This document shows positions 7,718-15,136 of a DNA stretch of 64,000 bases, one piece after another (position 1 is the first letter of the stretch; each line of letters opens with the position of its first letter). The DNA is from Streptomyces cupreus (GTDB lineage Bacteria > Actinomycetota > Actinomycetes > Streptomycetales > Streptomycetaceae): the NCBI RefSeq assembly GCF_014257025.1, contig NZ_JACMSF010000030.1, forward strand, positions 38,813 through 102,812, written 5' to 3'. The translations under genes and the position numbers were made by a program. The notes under the pieces were generated by a model. That model saw only the letters and a list, made by a program, of their open reading frames with translations. It was not told the origin of the DNA and ran no database searches.

Positions 7718-9034
7718 ATGGCCCCGAACCACGCACAAAACGCCCTCTGGCCCGCCCCCCACGCGCGCGGTGCCGTCGAAGCGACCGTCCACGTGCCCGG
7801 GTCCAAGTCGGTCACGAACCGAGCCCTCGTGCTCGCAGCCCTCGCCAGCGAACCCGGCTGGCTCCGCCGCCCCCTCCGCTCCCGCGACACCCTCCTGATG
7901 GCCGGCGCGCTGCGTGCCATGGGCATCCAGATCGAGGAGGGCGTCGGCCCGGACGGCTCCGGCGAGGCCTGGCGCGTCCTGCCCACGGGCCTGCGGGGCC
8001 CCGCCACGGTGGACGTCGGCAACGCCGGCACCGTGATGCGCTTCCTGCCGCCGGTCGCGGCCCTCGCCGACGGCCCCATCCGTTTCGACGGCGACCCGAG
8101 GTCGTACGAGCGCCCCCTGCACGGTGTGATCGACGCCCTGCGTGTCCTCGGTGCCCGGATCGACGACGACGGACGTGGCGCGCTGCCGCTGACCGTGCAC
8201 GGCGGCGGTGCCCTGGACGGCGGTCCGGTGGAGATCGACGCCTCGTCCTCGTCGCAGTTCGTGTCGGCCCTGCTGCTGTCGGGCCCCCGCTTCAACCAGG
8301 GCGTGGAGGTCCGGCACACCGGCTCCACGCTGCCCTCCATGCCGCACATCCGGATGACGGTGGACATGCTGCGCGCGGTCGGCGCCCAGGTGGACACCCC
8401 CGAGTCGGGCGGCGAGCCGAACGTCTGGCGGGTGACGCCGGGCGCGCTGCTCGGCCGTGACCTGACCATCGAGCCAGATCTGTCCAACGCCCAGCCGTTC
8501 CTGGCGGCCGCCCTGGTCACCGGCGGCAAGGTGCTGATCCCCGACTGGCCGTCCCGTACCACCCAGCCCGGTGACCGGCTGCGCGAGATCTTCACCGAGA
8601 TGGGCGGTTCCTGCGAACTGACCGAGTACGGCCTGGAGTTCACCGGCTCGGGCGCCGTGCACGGCATCGACGTGGACCTGAGCGACGTCGGCGAGCTGAC
8701 CCCGGGCATCGCGGCGGTCGCCGCCCTCGCGGACTCCCCCTCGACGCTGCGCGGTGTCGCGCATCTGCGGCTGCACGAGACGGACCGGCTGGCCGCGCTC
8801 ACCAAGGAGATCAACGAACTCGGCGGTGATGTCACCGAGACCGCCGACGGTCTGCACATCCGCCCGCGCAGGCTGCACGGCGGCATCTTCCACACGTACG
8901 AGGACCACCGCATGGCGACCGCCGGCGCGATCATCGGCCTCGCGGTCGAGGGCGTGCAGATCGAGAACGTGGCGACGACGGCCAAGACCCTGCCGGACTT
9001 CCCCGAACTGTGGGCCGGGATGCTCGGGAACTGA
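7718..9034 (+). CDS. aroA: 3-phosphoshikimate 1-carboxyvinyltransferase (EPSP synthase)
   Basis: 438 residues, the usual length. It condenses phosphoenolpyruvate with shikimate 3-phosphate in the shikimate pathway to aromatic amino acids. Visible motifs: PGSKSVTNR near residue 22, NAGTVMRFLPP near 103, SSSQFVSALLL near 178 and the C-terminal HLRLHETDR and YEDHRMA blocks. The ATG at 7718 was preferred over a GTG nine bases upstream. rsgA begins 16 bases after the stop, so the two are co-transcribed. This aroA-rsgA linkage is common in actinobacteria. Confidence 0.95.
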   Translation: MAPNHAQNALWPAPHARGAVEATVHVPGSKSVTNRALVLAALASEPGWLRRPLRSRDTLLMAGALRAMGIQIEEGVGPDGSGEAWRVLPTGLRGPATVDVGNAGTVMRFLPPVAALADGPIRFDGDPRSYERPLHGVIDALRVLGARIDDDGRGALPLTVHGGGALDGGPVEIDASSSSQFVSALLLSGPRFNQGVEVRHTGSTLPSMPHIRMTVDMLRAVGAQVDTPESGGEPNVWRVTPGALLGRDLTIEPDLSNAQPFLAAALVTGGKVLIPDWPSRTTQPGDRLREIFTEMGGSCELTEYGLEFTGSGAVHGIDVDLSDVGELTPGIAAVAALADSPSTLRGVAHLRLHETDRLAALTKEINELGGDVTETADGLHIRPRRLHGGIFHTYEDHRMATAGAIIGLAVEGVQIENVATTAKTLPDFPELWAGMLGN

Positions 9035-9050
9035 CGGGCGGACCGGGATC

Positions 9051-10061
9051 ATGCGCCGCTACGGCAAGCACACCGACGAGGACGACATCCGCAGCCGCCC
9101 GAACCGCAAGGGCAACCGGCCGCGTACGCACATCCGCCCCAAGCACGAGGACGCGACCGAGGGCATGGTCCTCACCGTCGACCGGGGCCGGCTGACCTGC
9201 CTGGTCGAGGACCGGGTGGTGATGGCGATGAAGGCCCGCGAACTGGGCCGCAAGGCCGCGGTGGTCGGCGACCGGGTCGCCATCGTCGGCGACCTGACCG
9301 GCAAGAAGGACACCCTCGCGCGGATCGTCCGTATCAAGGAACGCGGCTCGGTGCTGCGACGGACGGCGGACGACGACGATCCCTACGAGCGGGTGGTCGT
9401 GGCCAACGCCGACCAGCTCGCCATCGTCACGGCCCTGGCCGACCCCGAACCCCGGCCGCGACTGATCGACCGCTGTCTGGTGGCGGCGTACGACGGCGGT
9501 CTCGATCCGCTGCTGGTGCTGACCAAGTCGGACCTGGCCCCGCCCGACGAACTCCTTGAGCTGTACGGCGCGTTGGGTGTTCCGTATGTCGTGACCAGCC
9601 GTGCGGAGCTGGAGAACGGCGAGGCGGTGGACCGCGTGCGCAAACAACTCGACGGCAAGATCACGGCTTTCGTGGGGCACTCGGGCGTCGGCAAGACGAC
9701 ACTGGTCAACGCGCTCGTGGCCAAGGAGCGGCGGCGCACGACGGGGGTCGTCAACGCGGTGACGGGCCGCGGCAGGCACACGACGACGTCGGCGCTCGCG
9801 CTGCCGCTCCCGGACGACGACGGATGGCTGATCGACACCCCGGGCGTACGGTCCTTCGGGCTGCACCACGTGGACCCGTCCCGAGTCATCCACGCCTTCC
9901 CGGACCTGGAGCCGGGAACCGAGGGCTGCCCGCGCGCGTGCAGTCATGATGAGCCGGACTGCGCGCTCGACGAGTGGGTGGCCGAGGGTCACGCGGACCC
10001 GGCGCGGCTGTACTCACTGCGCAGGCTGCTGGCCACGAGGGAGCGCAAGGAGGGTGACTGA
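9051..10061 (+). CDS. rsgA: Ribosome small subunit-dependent GTPase A
   Basis: 336 residues. RsgA matures 30S ribosomal subunits. It has an N-terminal OB fold (about 40-110), then the circularly permuted GTPase order that defines the family: G4 TKSD first, then G1 GHSGVGKTTL, then G3 DTPG (PGVRSFGLH). A C-terminal zinc region follows with CPRACSHDEPDC. The ATG at 9051 follows a moderate purine stretch. It is directly downstream of aroA. Family membership is clear. Confidence 0.94.
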   Translation: MRRYGKHTDEDDIRSRPNRKGNRPRTHIRPKHEDATEGMVLTVDRGRLTCLVEDRVVMAMKARELGRKAAVVGDRVAIVGDLTGKKDTLARIVRIKERGSVLRRTADDDDPYERVVVANADQLAIVTALADPEPRPRLIDRCLVAAYDGGLDPLLVLTKSDLAPPDELLELYGALGVPYVVTSRAELENGEAVDRVRKQLDGKITAFVGHSGVGKTTLVNALVAKERRRTTGVVNAVTGRGRHTTTSALALPLPDDDGWLIDTPGVRSFGLHHVDPSRVIHAFPDLEPGTEGCPRACSHDEPDCALDEWVAEGHADPARLYSLRRLLATRERKEGD

Positions 10062-10181
10062 CCTCCGCGTTGTTTGTCTCCACCCGAGTCCGGTAAGGGC
10101 ATAATCGCACCGAGCCGGAACCAAGCCTGACCAAAGCCTGACGAAGCGGTCACAGTATGCGGGGATACGGGAGGACAGCAC

Positions 10182-10505
10182 ATGGCGTGGCTGCTGGTCG
10201 TTGTGGCGGGACTGCTCGAAACAGGGTTCGCTGTCTGTCTCAAACTCTCCCATGGCTTCACGAGACTCTGGCCGACGATCGCGTTCTGCATCTTCGCGCT
10301 CGGCAGCTTCGGTCTGCTGACCCTGTCCCTGAAGAAACTCGACGTCGGCCCGGCGTACGCGGTGTGGACCGGCATCGGCGCGGCCGGTACCGCGATCTAC
10401 GGAATGATCTTCCTCGGTGACATCGTCTCGACGCTGAAGATCGTCTCGATCAGCCTGGTGATCGTGGGGGTCATCGGGCTTCAGCTGTCGGGTTCGGCGC
10501 ACTGA
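10182..10505 (+). CDS. sugE: Small multidrug resistance family transporter, SugE/Gdx type
   Basis: 107 residues with four membrane helices, the standard SMR size. The essential membrane glutamate is Glu13 in LLETGFAVCLKLSHGFTR. The LK-x-SHGFT sequence favours the SugE/Gdx branch (guanidinium or quaternary-ammonium export) over EmrE. The RBS GGGAGGACAGC precedes the ATG at 10182. Upstream, 10062-10181 is non-coding; I could not fold a guanidine riboswitch in it. The convergent TetR gene ends six bases downstream. Substrate class is inferred from family. Confidence 0.85.
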   Translation: MAWLLVVVAGLLETGFAVCLKLSHGFTRLWPTIAFCIFALGSFGLLTLSLKKLDVGPAYAVWTGIGAAGTAIYGMIFLGDIVSTLKIVSISLVIVGVIGLQLSGSAH

Positions 10506-10511
10506 GGGGTG

Positions 10512-11120
10512 TCAGACCTGTAACTGCCGGTGCAGGGCGCCCCGTACGAGATCGGCCACCCCGCCTTCCCCCGGCGGAGCCGACACACACGACAACGCGA
10601 TCCGGACGACGAGCTCGCAGGACCGGGCGAGTTCACCGCTGTCCGTTTTGTTGGCACCGGGTCCGGACAGTGCGGCCACGGCACGGTCGCGGACGATGGT
10701 CACGAAGTCGCCGGGTGAGGGCAGCGGGCCGTCGGCGCGGCGTTGTGCTGGTACGGCGGAGGAGGACGGGACGGCCGAGAGGGTCGGCGAGGGCAGGCGC
10801 TCGCTCCAGCAGCCGGTGAGCATGGCGCGCACGAGGGCGTTGTCGCGGGCGGCGGTTGTGGTCCACTCGGCGGTGGCGGTGAGCCGGTCCCGAGGGTCGG
10901 ACTGGGTGTTCAACGCCCGCTCCACACCGGCGAGATAGGAATCGGCCTCCCGACGCACGAGCGCCCGGGCGAGCCCCTCCTTGCTCCCGAACTCGTTGTA
11001 GAGGGTCTGCCGCGAAACCCCGGCCGCAGCGGCCACGTCCACCATCCGCACAGCCGACCAGCTCCGACGCGCAAGCGCCGTATAAGCGGCATCCAGCAGA
11101 GATTCCCGCGCTGCAGGCAT
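10512..11120 (-). CDS. TetR family transcriptional regulator
   Basis: 202 residues. The N-terminal helix-turn-helix reads VRMVDVAAAAGVSRQTLYNEFGSKEGL (residues about 27-53), typical of TetR DNA-binding domains. The C-terminal ligand-binding part is not diagnostic. I chose the ATG at 11120, preceded by GGGAGGCGCG. An upstream in-frame ATG at 11165 lies inside the likely promoter. The gene converges on sugE but has its own upstream operator-like repeat, so control of sugE is only one possibility; hisN is divergent. The effector is unknown. Confidence 0.85.
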   Translation of the reverse strand: MPAARESLLDAAYTALARRSWSAVRMVDVAAAAGVSRQTLYNEFGSKEGLARALVRREADSYLAGVERALNTQSDPRDRLTATAEWTTTAARDNALVRAMLTGCWSERLPSPTLSAVPSSSAVPAQRRADGPLPSPGDFVTIVRDRAVAALSGPGANKTDSGELARSCELVVRIALSCVSAPPGEGGVADLVRGALHRQLQV

Positions 11121-11150
11121 CGCGCCTCCCAGGGCCCCGGCTCTGCGCCC

Positions 11151-11179
11151 AGATTTGACGCGCATGACGGCACTGTCAA
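11151..11179 (-). promoter_or_regulatory. Putative TetR-gene promoter overlapped by an inverted repeat
   Basis: On the minus strand TTGACA (11179-11174) and AAATCT (11156-11151) are spaced by 17 bases, a plausible housekeeping promoter. The same stretch contains an inverted repeat, TTGAC and GTCAA, separated by 15 bases (11155-11179). The geometry suggests autoregulation by the TetR protein. Confidence 0.45.
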
Positions 11180-11324
11180 GGGTTGCGGAGCGGTGCGGCG
11201 AGTGGTGTGGGCGTGCACTGCCATCCTGGCCGGCTGCGCCCACCCCGCCCGGCACCCACCCCCGCACTGTCCACACTCCGGCCCCGGTAGCCCCGTACAA
11301 CCATCCGCGGATACCGTTCACAAC

Positions 11325-12125
11325 ATGCCCGACTACCTGGACGACCTCCGCCTCGCCCACGTCCTCGCGGACGCCGCCGACGCGGCCACCATGGACCGCT
11401 TCAAGGCCCTCGACCTCAAGGTCGAGACAAAGCCGGACATGACCCCGGTCAGCGAAGCGGACAAGGCGGCGGAAGAACTCATCCGCGGCCAGCTCCAGCG
11501 CGCCCGCCCCCGGGACGCGATCCTCGGCGAGGAGTACGGCATCGAGGGCACAGGCCCCCGCCGCTGGGTCATCGACCCCATCGACGGCACCAAGAACTAC
11601 GTCCGGGGCGTCCCCGTCTGGGCCACCCTCATCTCCCTGATGGAGGCGGGCGAGGGCGGTTACCAGCCAGTCGTCGGCGTCGTCTCCGCCCCCGCCCTCG
11701 GCCGCCGCTGGTGGGCCGCGAAGGGCCACGGGGCCTTCACCGGCCGTAGCCTCTCCTCCGCCACCCGCCTGAAGGTCTCCCGCGTCTCGAAGCTGAGCGA
11801 CGCCTCCTTCGCGTACTCCTCGCTGAGCGGCTGGGAGGACCAGGGCCGTCTGAACGGCTTCCTCGACCTCACCCGCGAAGTCTGGCGCACGCGCGCGTAC
11901 GGAGACTTCTGGCCGTACATGATGGTCGCCGAGGGTTCCGTGGACATCTGCGCCGAGCCGGAGCTGTCCCTCTGGGACATGGCCGCCAACGCCATCGTCG
12001 TCACGGAGGCCGGCGGCACCTTCACCGGCCTCGACGGCCGCCCGGGCCCGCACAGCGGCAACGCCGCCGCCTCGAACGGCCTGCTCCACGACGAGCTCCT
12101 GGGCTACCTGAACGAGCGCTACTGA
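11325..12125 (+). CDS. hisN: Histidinol-phosphatase of the inositol monophosphatase family
   Basis: 266 residues. It has the inositol monophosphatase fold with all metal motifs: GEEYG near residue 70, WVIDPIDGTKNYVRG near 84-98 and LSLWDMAA near 210. In Streptomyces the orthologue in this neighbourhood performs the histidinol-phosphate phosphatase step of histidine synthesis, unlike the HAD enzyme of E. coli. The start is the ATG at 11325. No good RBS is seen, and a TACCGT box eight bases upstream makes a leaderless transcript possible. Functional assignment relies on the known Streptomyces hisN. Confidence 0.87.
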   Translation: MPDYLDDLRLAHVLADAADAATMDRFKALDLKVETKPDMTPVSEADKAAEELIRGQLQRARPRDAILGEEYGIEGTGPRRWVIDPIDGTKNYVRGVPVWATLISLMEAGEGGYQPVVGVVSAPALGRRWWAAKGHGAFTGRSLSSATRLKVSRVSKLSDASFAYSSLSGWEDQGRLNGFLDLTREVWRTRAYGDFWPYMMVAEGSVDICAEPELSLWDMAANAIVVTEAGGTFTGLDGRPGPHSGNAAASNGLLHDELLGYLNERY

Positions 12126-12251
12126 GCCTCACGCGCCCCCTTGTTGACCCTCTCTTTGCCTGCCACTCTGAGAGTCCCGCCCCTTGTGCATTTGTGAAAA
12201 GATGAACAAGACGAACACACGGCGGGGACTCCACAGGAGGTGGCTGCATCC

Positions 12252-12644
12252 ATGCTCGTCCGCGACGCCATGAGCACCGTGGTCCTCACCATCGGCCCCA
12301 CCCACACCCTTCGCCAGGCCGCCGCGCTGATGTCCGCCCGCCGGGTGGGCGCGGCCGTCGTCCTCGACCCGGACGCCGGTGGTATCGGCATCCTCACCGA
12401 ACGTGACGTCCTCAACTCCGTCGGCCTGGGCCAGGACCCGGACGCGGAACCCGCCCACGCCCACACCACCACCGACGTCGTCTTCGCGGCGCCGTCCTGG
12501 ACCCTGGAGGAGGCGGCCCACGCGATGGCACACGGCGGCTTCCGCCATCTGATCGTCCTCGACCACGACGAGCCCGTGGGCATCGTCTCGGTCCGGGACA
12601 TCATCCGCTGCTGGGCGCCGCTACGGCAGAAGGTCCCGGCCTAG
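12252..12644 (+). CDS. CBS-domain pair protein
   Basis: 130 residues forming a single Bateman module: two CBS repeats at about 3-60 (VRDAMSTVVLTIGP; GILTERDVLNSV) and 72-128 (APSWTLEEAAHAMAHGGFRH; GIVSVRDIIR). Such stand-alone pairs bind adenine nucleotides and regulate partners. A strong RBS (AGGAGGT, 10 bases before the ATG) decides the start at 12252; a GTG at 12240 overlaps the RBS and is rejected. The partner is unknown. It converges on the catalase gene across a terminator. Confidence 0.85.
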   Translation: MLVRDAMSTVVLTIGPTHTLRQAAALMSARRVGAAVVLDPDAGGIGILTERDVLNSVGLGQDPDAEPAHAHTTTDVVFAAPSWTLEEAAHAMAHGGFRHLIVLDHDEPVGIVSVRDIIRCWAPLRQKVPA

Positions 12645-12656
12645 AGGACGAACGAA

Positions 12657-12692
12657 CGGGCCGGACCCCCTTCGCTGAGGAGATCCGGCCCG
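12657..12692. terminator. Bidirectional hairpin between the CBS gene and catalase
   Basis: The arms cgggccgga (12657-12665) and tccggcccg (12684-12692) are perfectly complementary and lie between two convergent genes. The T-run is weak, as is common for Streptomyces terminators. Confidence 0.7.
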
Positions 12693-12724
12693 CTTCGGCA
12701 AGCGATCCAACGCTGGTGGGTGTG

Positions 12725-14197
12725 TCAGCCGCGCAGGGCCTGGACCGCGGCCTCCAGCCGCTTGCCGAAGTCGGCGTCCGCGTTGCGGAAGTTGCCGATC
12801 GCCCGCTCGACGATGTCCTCGCGCGAGACCTTGGCGACAAAGCCCGCCAGGTTCTCGATCAGACGCTCCTTCTCGTCGTCGGACATCAGCCGGTAGAGGT
12901 TGCCCGCCTGCACGAAGTCGTCGTCCTCGGCATGCACGGGCGCCGGGTGGTTGCCCGTGCCGCCGCCGAAACCGTCGTACGGCTGCCACAGCGGACGACC
13001 GGTCTGCGCCGGGCCGCCGAAGCTGTTCGGCTCGTAGTTCTTCGCCCCGCCGTGGCGGCCGTCGTAGAGGAAGCCGTCGCGGGAGTTGGTGCGCGCCTCG
13101 GTGGCGTGCGGGCGGTTCACCGGGAGGTGGTCGGCGTTGATGCCGACGCGGTAGCGGTGGGCGTCGCCGTAGGCGAAGAGACGGCCCTGGAGCATCTTGT
13201 CCGGGGACGGGCCGATGCCGGGCACGAAGTGGGCCGGGCTGAAGATCGACTGCTCGACCTCGGCGAAGACGTTCTGCGGGTTGCGGTTGAGCTCCAGCTT
13301 GCCGATCTCGATCGGCGGGTAGTCCTCGTGCGGCCACACCTTGGTGAGGTCGAACGGGTTGAAGCGGTACGTCGCCGCGTCCGCCGCCGGCATGATCTGC
13401 ACCTGTACGGTCCAGGTCGGGAACTCCCCGCGCTCGATGGCGGTCCGCAGGTCGCGCTGGTGCGAGTCGGGGTCCTTGCCCGCGAGCTCGTCGGCCTCCG
13501 CCTGCGTGAGGTTCCTGATGCCCTGGTCGGTCTTGAAGTGGTACTTGACCCAGAAGACCTCGCCGGCCTCGTTGTTCCACTGGAAGGTGTGCGAGCCGTA
13601 GCCGTTCATGTGGCGGTACGAGGCCGGGATGCCGCGGTCACCGAAGAGCCAGGTCACCTGATGCGTGGACTCCGGGCTCAGGCTCCAGAAGTCCCAGACG
13701 TTGTCCGCCTCGGTCGAGCCCGTGTACGGGTCGCGCTTCTGCGTGTGGATGAAGTCCGGGAACTTGATGGCGTCCTTGATGAAGAACACCGGGGTGTTGT
13801 TGCCGACGAGGTCGTAGTTGCCCTCCTCGGTGTAGAACTTCAGCGCCCAGCCACGCGGATCGCGCACCGCGTCCGCCGCACCGAGGTTACCCGCGACGGT
13901 GGAGAAGCGCAGGAAGGTCTCGGTCTGCTTGCCGACCTCGGAGAGGAACGCGGCCCGGGTGTACTTCGTGACGTCGGCGGTCACCGTGAAGGTGCCGTAC
14001 GCACCGGCGCCGCGGGCGTGCACCACACGCTCCGGGATGCGCTCACGGTTGAAGTGGGCCAGCTTCTCCAGAAGGAGCTGGTCCTGCACGAGCACGGGGC
14101 CACCGACGCCCGCGGTCTCGCTGTTCTGGTTGTCGGCCACCGGTGCACCGGCTTCCGTGGTGAGCGGTCCCTGCGTCACGTACGCCTCCTGCGCCAT
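12725..14197 (-). CDS. katA: Monofunctional haem catalase
   Basis: 490 residues, a typical small-subunit clade catalase that disproportionates hydrogen peroxide. Active-site His is in RVVHARGAGAYGTF, the distal Asn in YDLVGNNTPVFF, and the haem-ligand Tyr in RLFAYGDAHRYRVG. The ATG at 14197 is preceded by CAGGAA about 10 bases upstream; a longer frame to 14251 runs through the -10 element and is not credible. A well-formed promoter with an inverted repeat lies upstream and a Fur-family gene is divergent, so peroxide-responsive repression is likely. Confidence 0.96.
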   Translation of the reverse strand: MAQEAYVTQGPLTTEAGAPVADNQNSETAGVGGPVLVQDQLLLEKLAHFNRERIPERVVHARGAGAYGTFTVTADVTKYTRAAFLSEVGKQTETFLRFSTVAGNLGAADAVRDPRGWALKFYTEEGNYDLVGNNTPVFFIKDAIKFPDFIHTQKRDPYTGSTEADNVWDFWSLSPESTHQVTWLFGDRGIPASYRHMNGYGSHTFQWNNEAGEVFWVKYHFKTDQGIRNLTQAEADELAGKDPDSHQRDLRTAIERGEFPTWTVQVQIMPAADAATYRFNPFDLTKVWPHEDYPPIEIGKLELNRNPQNVFAEVEQSIFSPAHFVPGIGPSPDKMLQGRLFAYGDAHRYRVGINADHLPVNRPHATEARTNSRDGFLYDGRHGGAKNYEPNSFGGPAQTGRPLWQPYDGFGGGTGNHPAPVHAEDDDFVQAGNLYRLMSDDEKERLIENLAGFVAKVSREDIVERAIGNFRNADADFGKRLEAAVQALRG

Positions 14198-14235
14198 TCC
14201 TTGCTGTTCCTGTCCCTTGGCTAAAGCCGTTCCCG

Positions 14236-14263
14236 ATCCTACAATGGACAATGTCTAAGTCAA
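14236..14263 (-). promoter_or_regulatory. Catalase promoter with operator in its spacer
   Basis: On the minus strand TTGACT (14263-14258) and TAGGAT (14241-14236) are spaced by 16 bases. The spacer holds the near-perfect inverted repeat TAGACA-T-TGTCCA (14245-14257). A Fur/PerR/CatR-type repressor bound there would block polymerase. The divergent Fur-family gene starts 61 bases away, so the repressor probably acts at this site. Confidence 0.75.
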
Positions 14264-14323
14264 ATAAGGTTCCAAAGTCACACCTGTTCGGAACCTGGTC
14301 CCCTTGCTGTTAGGCTGTTGTCC

Positions 14324-14743
14324 ATGAGCGACCTTCTGGAACGGCTGCGCGGACGTGGATGGCGGATGACCGCGCAGCGGCGCGTCGTGGCCGAGGTCCT
14401 CGACGGCGAACACGTCCATCTGACGGCCGACGAGGTCCACTCCAGGGCTGTCGCCAAACTGCCCGAGATCTCTCGCGCGACCGTCTACAACACACTGGGC
14501 GAGCTGGTCAGTCTCGGTGAGGTGCTTGAGGTCGCCACCGACAAGCGCGCCAAGCGGTACGACCCGAACGCGCACCGTCCGCACCACCACCTGGTCTGCG
14601 CCCAGTGCGGCGCGATCCGGGACGTCCACCCGAACGGCAACCCGCTCGCCGACCTCCCCTCCTCGGAACGCTTCGGCTTCACGGTCTCCGACGTCGAGGT
14701 GACGTACCGCGGCATCTGCCCGAACTGCGCGGCGGCCGCGTAA
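14324..14743 (+). CDS. Fur family regulator, probable peroxide-sensing catalase repressor
   Basis: 139 residues. The winged-helix domain (about 1-80) has the Fur recognition region PEISRATVYNTLGEL. The dimerisation domain carries the metal motif HRPHHHLVCAQCG and a second pair, CPNC, near the C terminus, giving two CxxC structural zinc sites. The ATG at 14324 has no RBS; a TAGGCT box seven bases upstream suggests leaderless translation. Divergence from katA with a shared 126-base control region points to a CatR/PerR role rather than iron uptake control; that is inference from context. Confidence 0.88.
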   Translation: MSDLLERLRGRGWRMTAQRRVVAEVLDGEHVHLTADEVHSRAVAKLPEISRATVYNTLGELVSLGEVLEVATDKRAKRYDPNAHRPHHHLVCAQCGAIRDVHPNGNPLADLPSSERFGFTVSDVEVTYRGICPNCAAAA

Positions 14744-14759
14744 CCGGACGCCCGTAAGG

Positions 14760-14795
14760 AGCCCCGGTACCGATCACTCGGTGCCGGGGCTTTTT
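14760..14795 (+). terminator. Rho-independent terminator of the Fur-family gene
   Basis: The arms agccccgg and ccggggct enclose an inner stem (ccga/tcgg) and are followed by a T-run (ctttttg). It is the best-formed terminator in the window. Confidence 0.9.
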
Positions 14796-14965
14796 GCCGC
14801 CCGTGCCCGCGACCTTCACGGGCCGCCCGGGGATCCGCACGTCATCACCGCGCCCGGCGGCCATGATCTTTCAGGCCCGCATGGCCCTGTCGGACTTCGC
14901 GCACGCGTACCGGTGACACGGGCCCTATGCGAGGAGGCAGTAGGCCACAACGGCTGACAACACCA

Positions 14966-14997
14966 AAGGGCCGGAACCCTTTCGGATTCCGGCCCTT
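14966..14997 (-). terminator. Terminator of the first initiator tRNA gene
   Basis: The hairpin with arms aagggccggaa and ttccggccctt lies ten bases past the 3' end of the tRNA, in the direction of its transcription. Confidence 0.75.
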
Positions 14998-15006
14998 GGC
15001 CTTCAG

Positions 15007-15080
15007 TAGCGGGGACAGGATTTGAACCTGCGACCTCTGGGTTATGAGCCCAGCGAGCTACCGAGCTGCTCCACCCCGCG
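15007..15080 (-). tRNA. Initiator tRNA-fMet (anticodon CAT), copy 1
   Basis: A full cloverleaf is readable on the minus strand: acceptor arm CGCGGGG with CCCCGC, D-arm GGAGCAGCTCGGTAGCTC, anticodon loop CTCATAA, T-arm GCAGG-TTCAAAT-CCTGT. Initiator marks are the unpaired first acceptor position (C1 opposite U72) and three consecutive G:C pairs in the anticodon stem (GGG/CCC). CCA is not encoded. Sequence is identical to copy 2 at 17161-17234. Confidence 0.96.
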
Positions 15081-15136
15081 TCGGTGAATGCAACATTACG
15101 TCAAGGACGCGGACGGAAGCAAATCGCTTAACGGCG

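Noticed and set aside
10062..10181. A guanidine riboswitch before the SMR transporter gene
   Set aside because: I looked for the paired ACGR-loop hairpins of class II and the class III core and found neither. A covariance-model scan of this leader would decide.
12716..14224. A 502-codon plus-strand frame opposite katA
   Set aside because: The catalase frame carries every family motif. The antisense translation is Val/Arg-rich without any domain.
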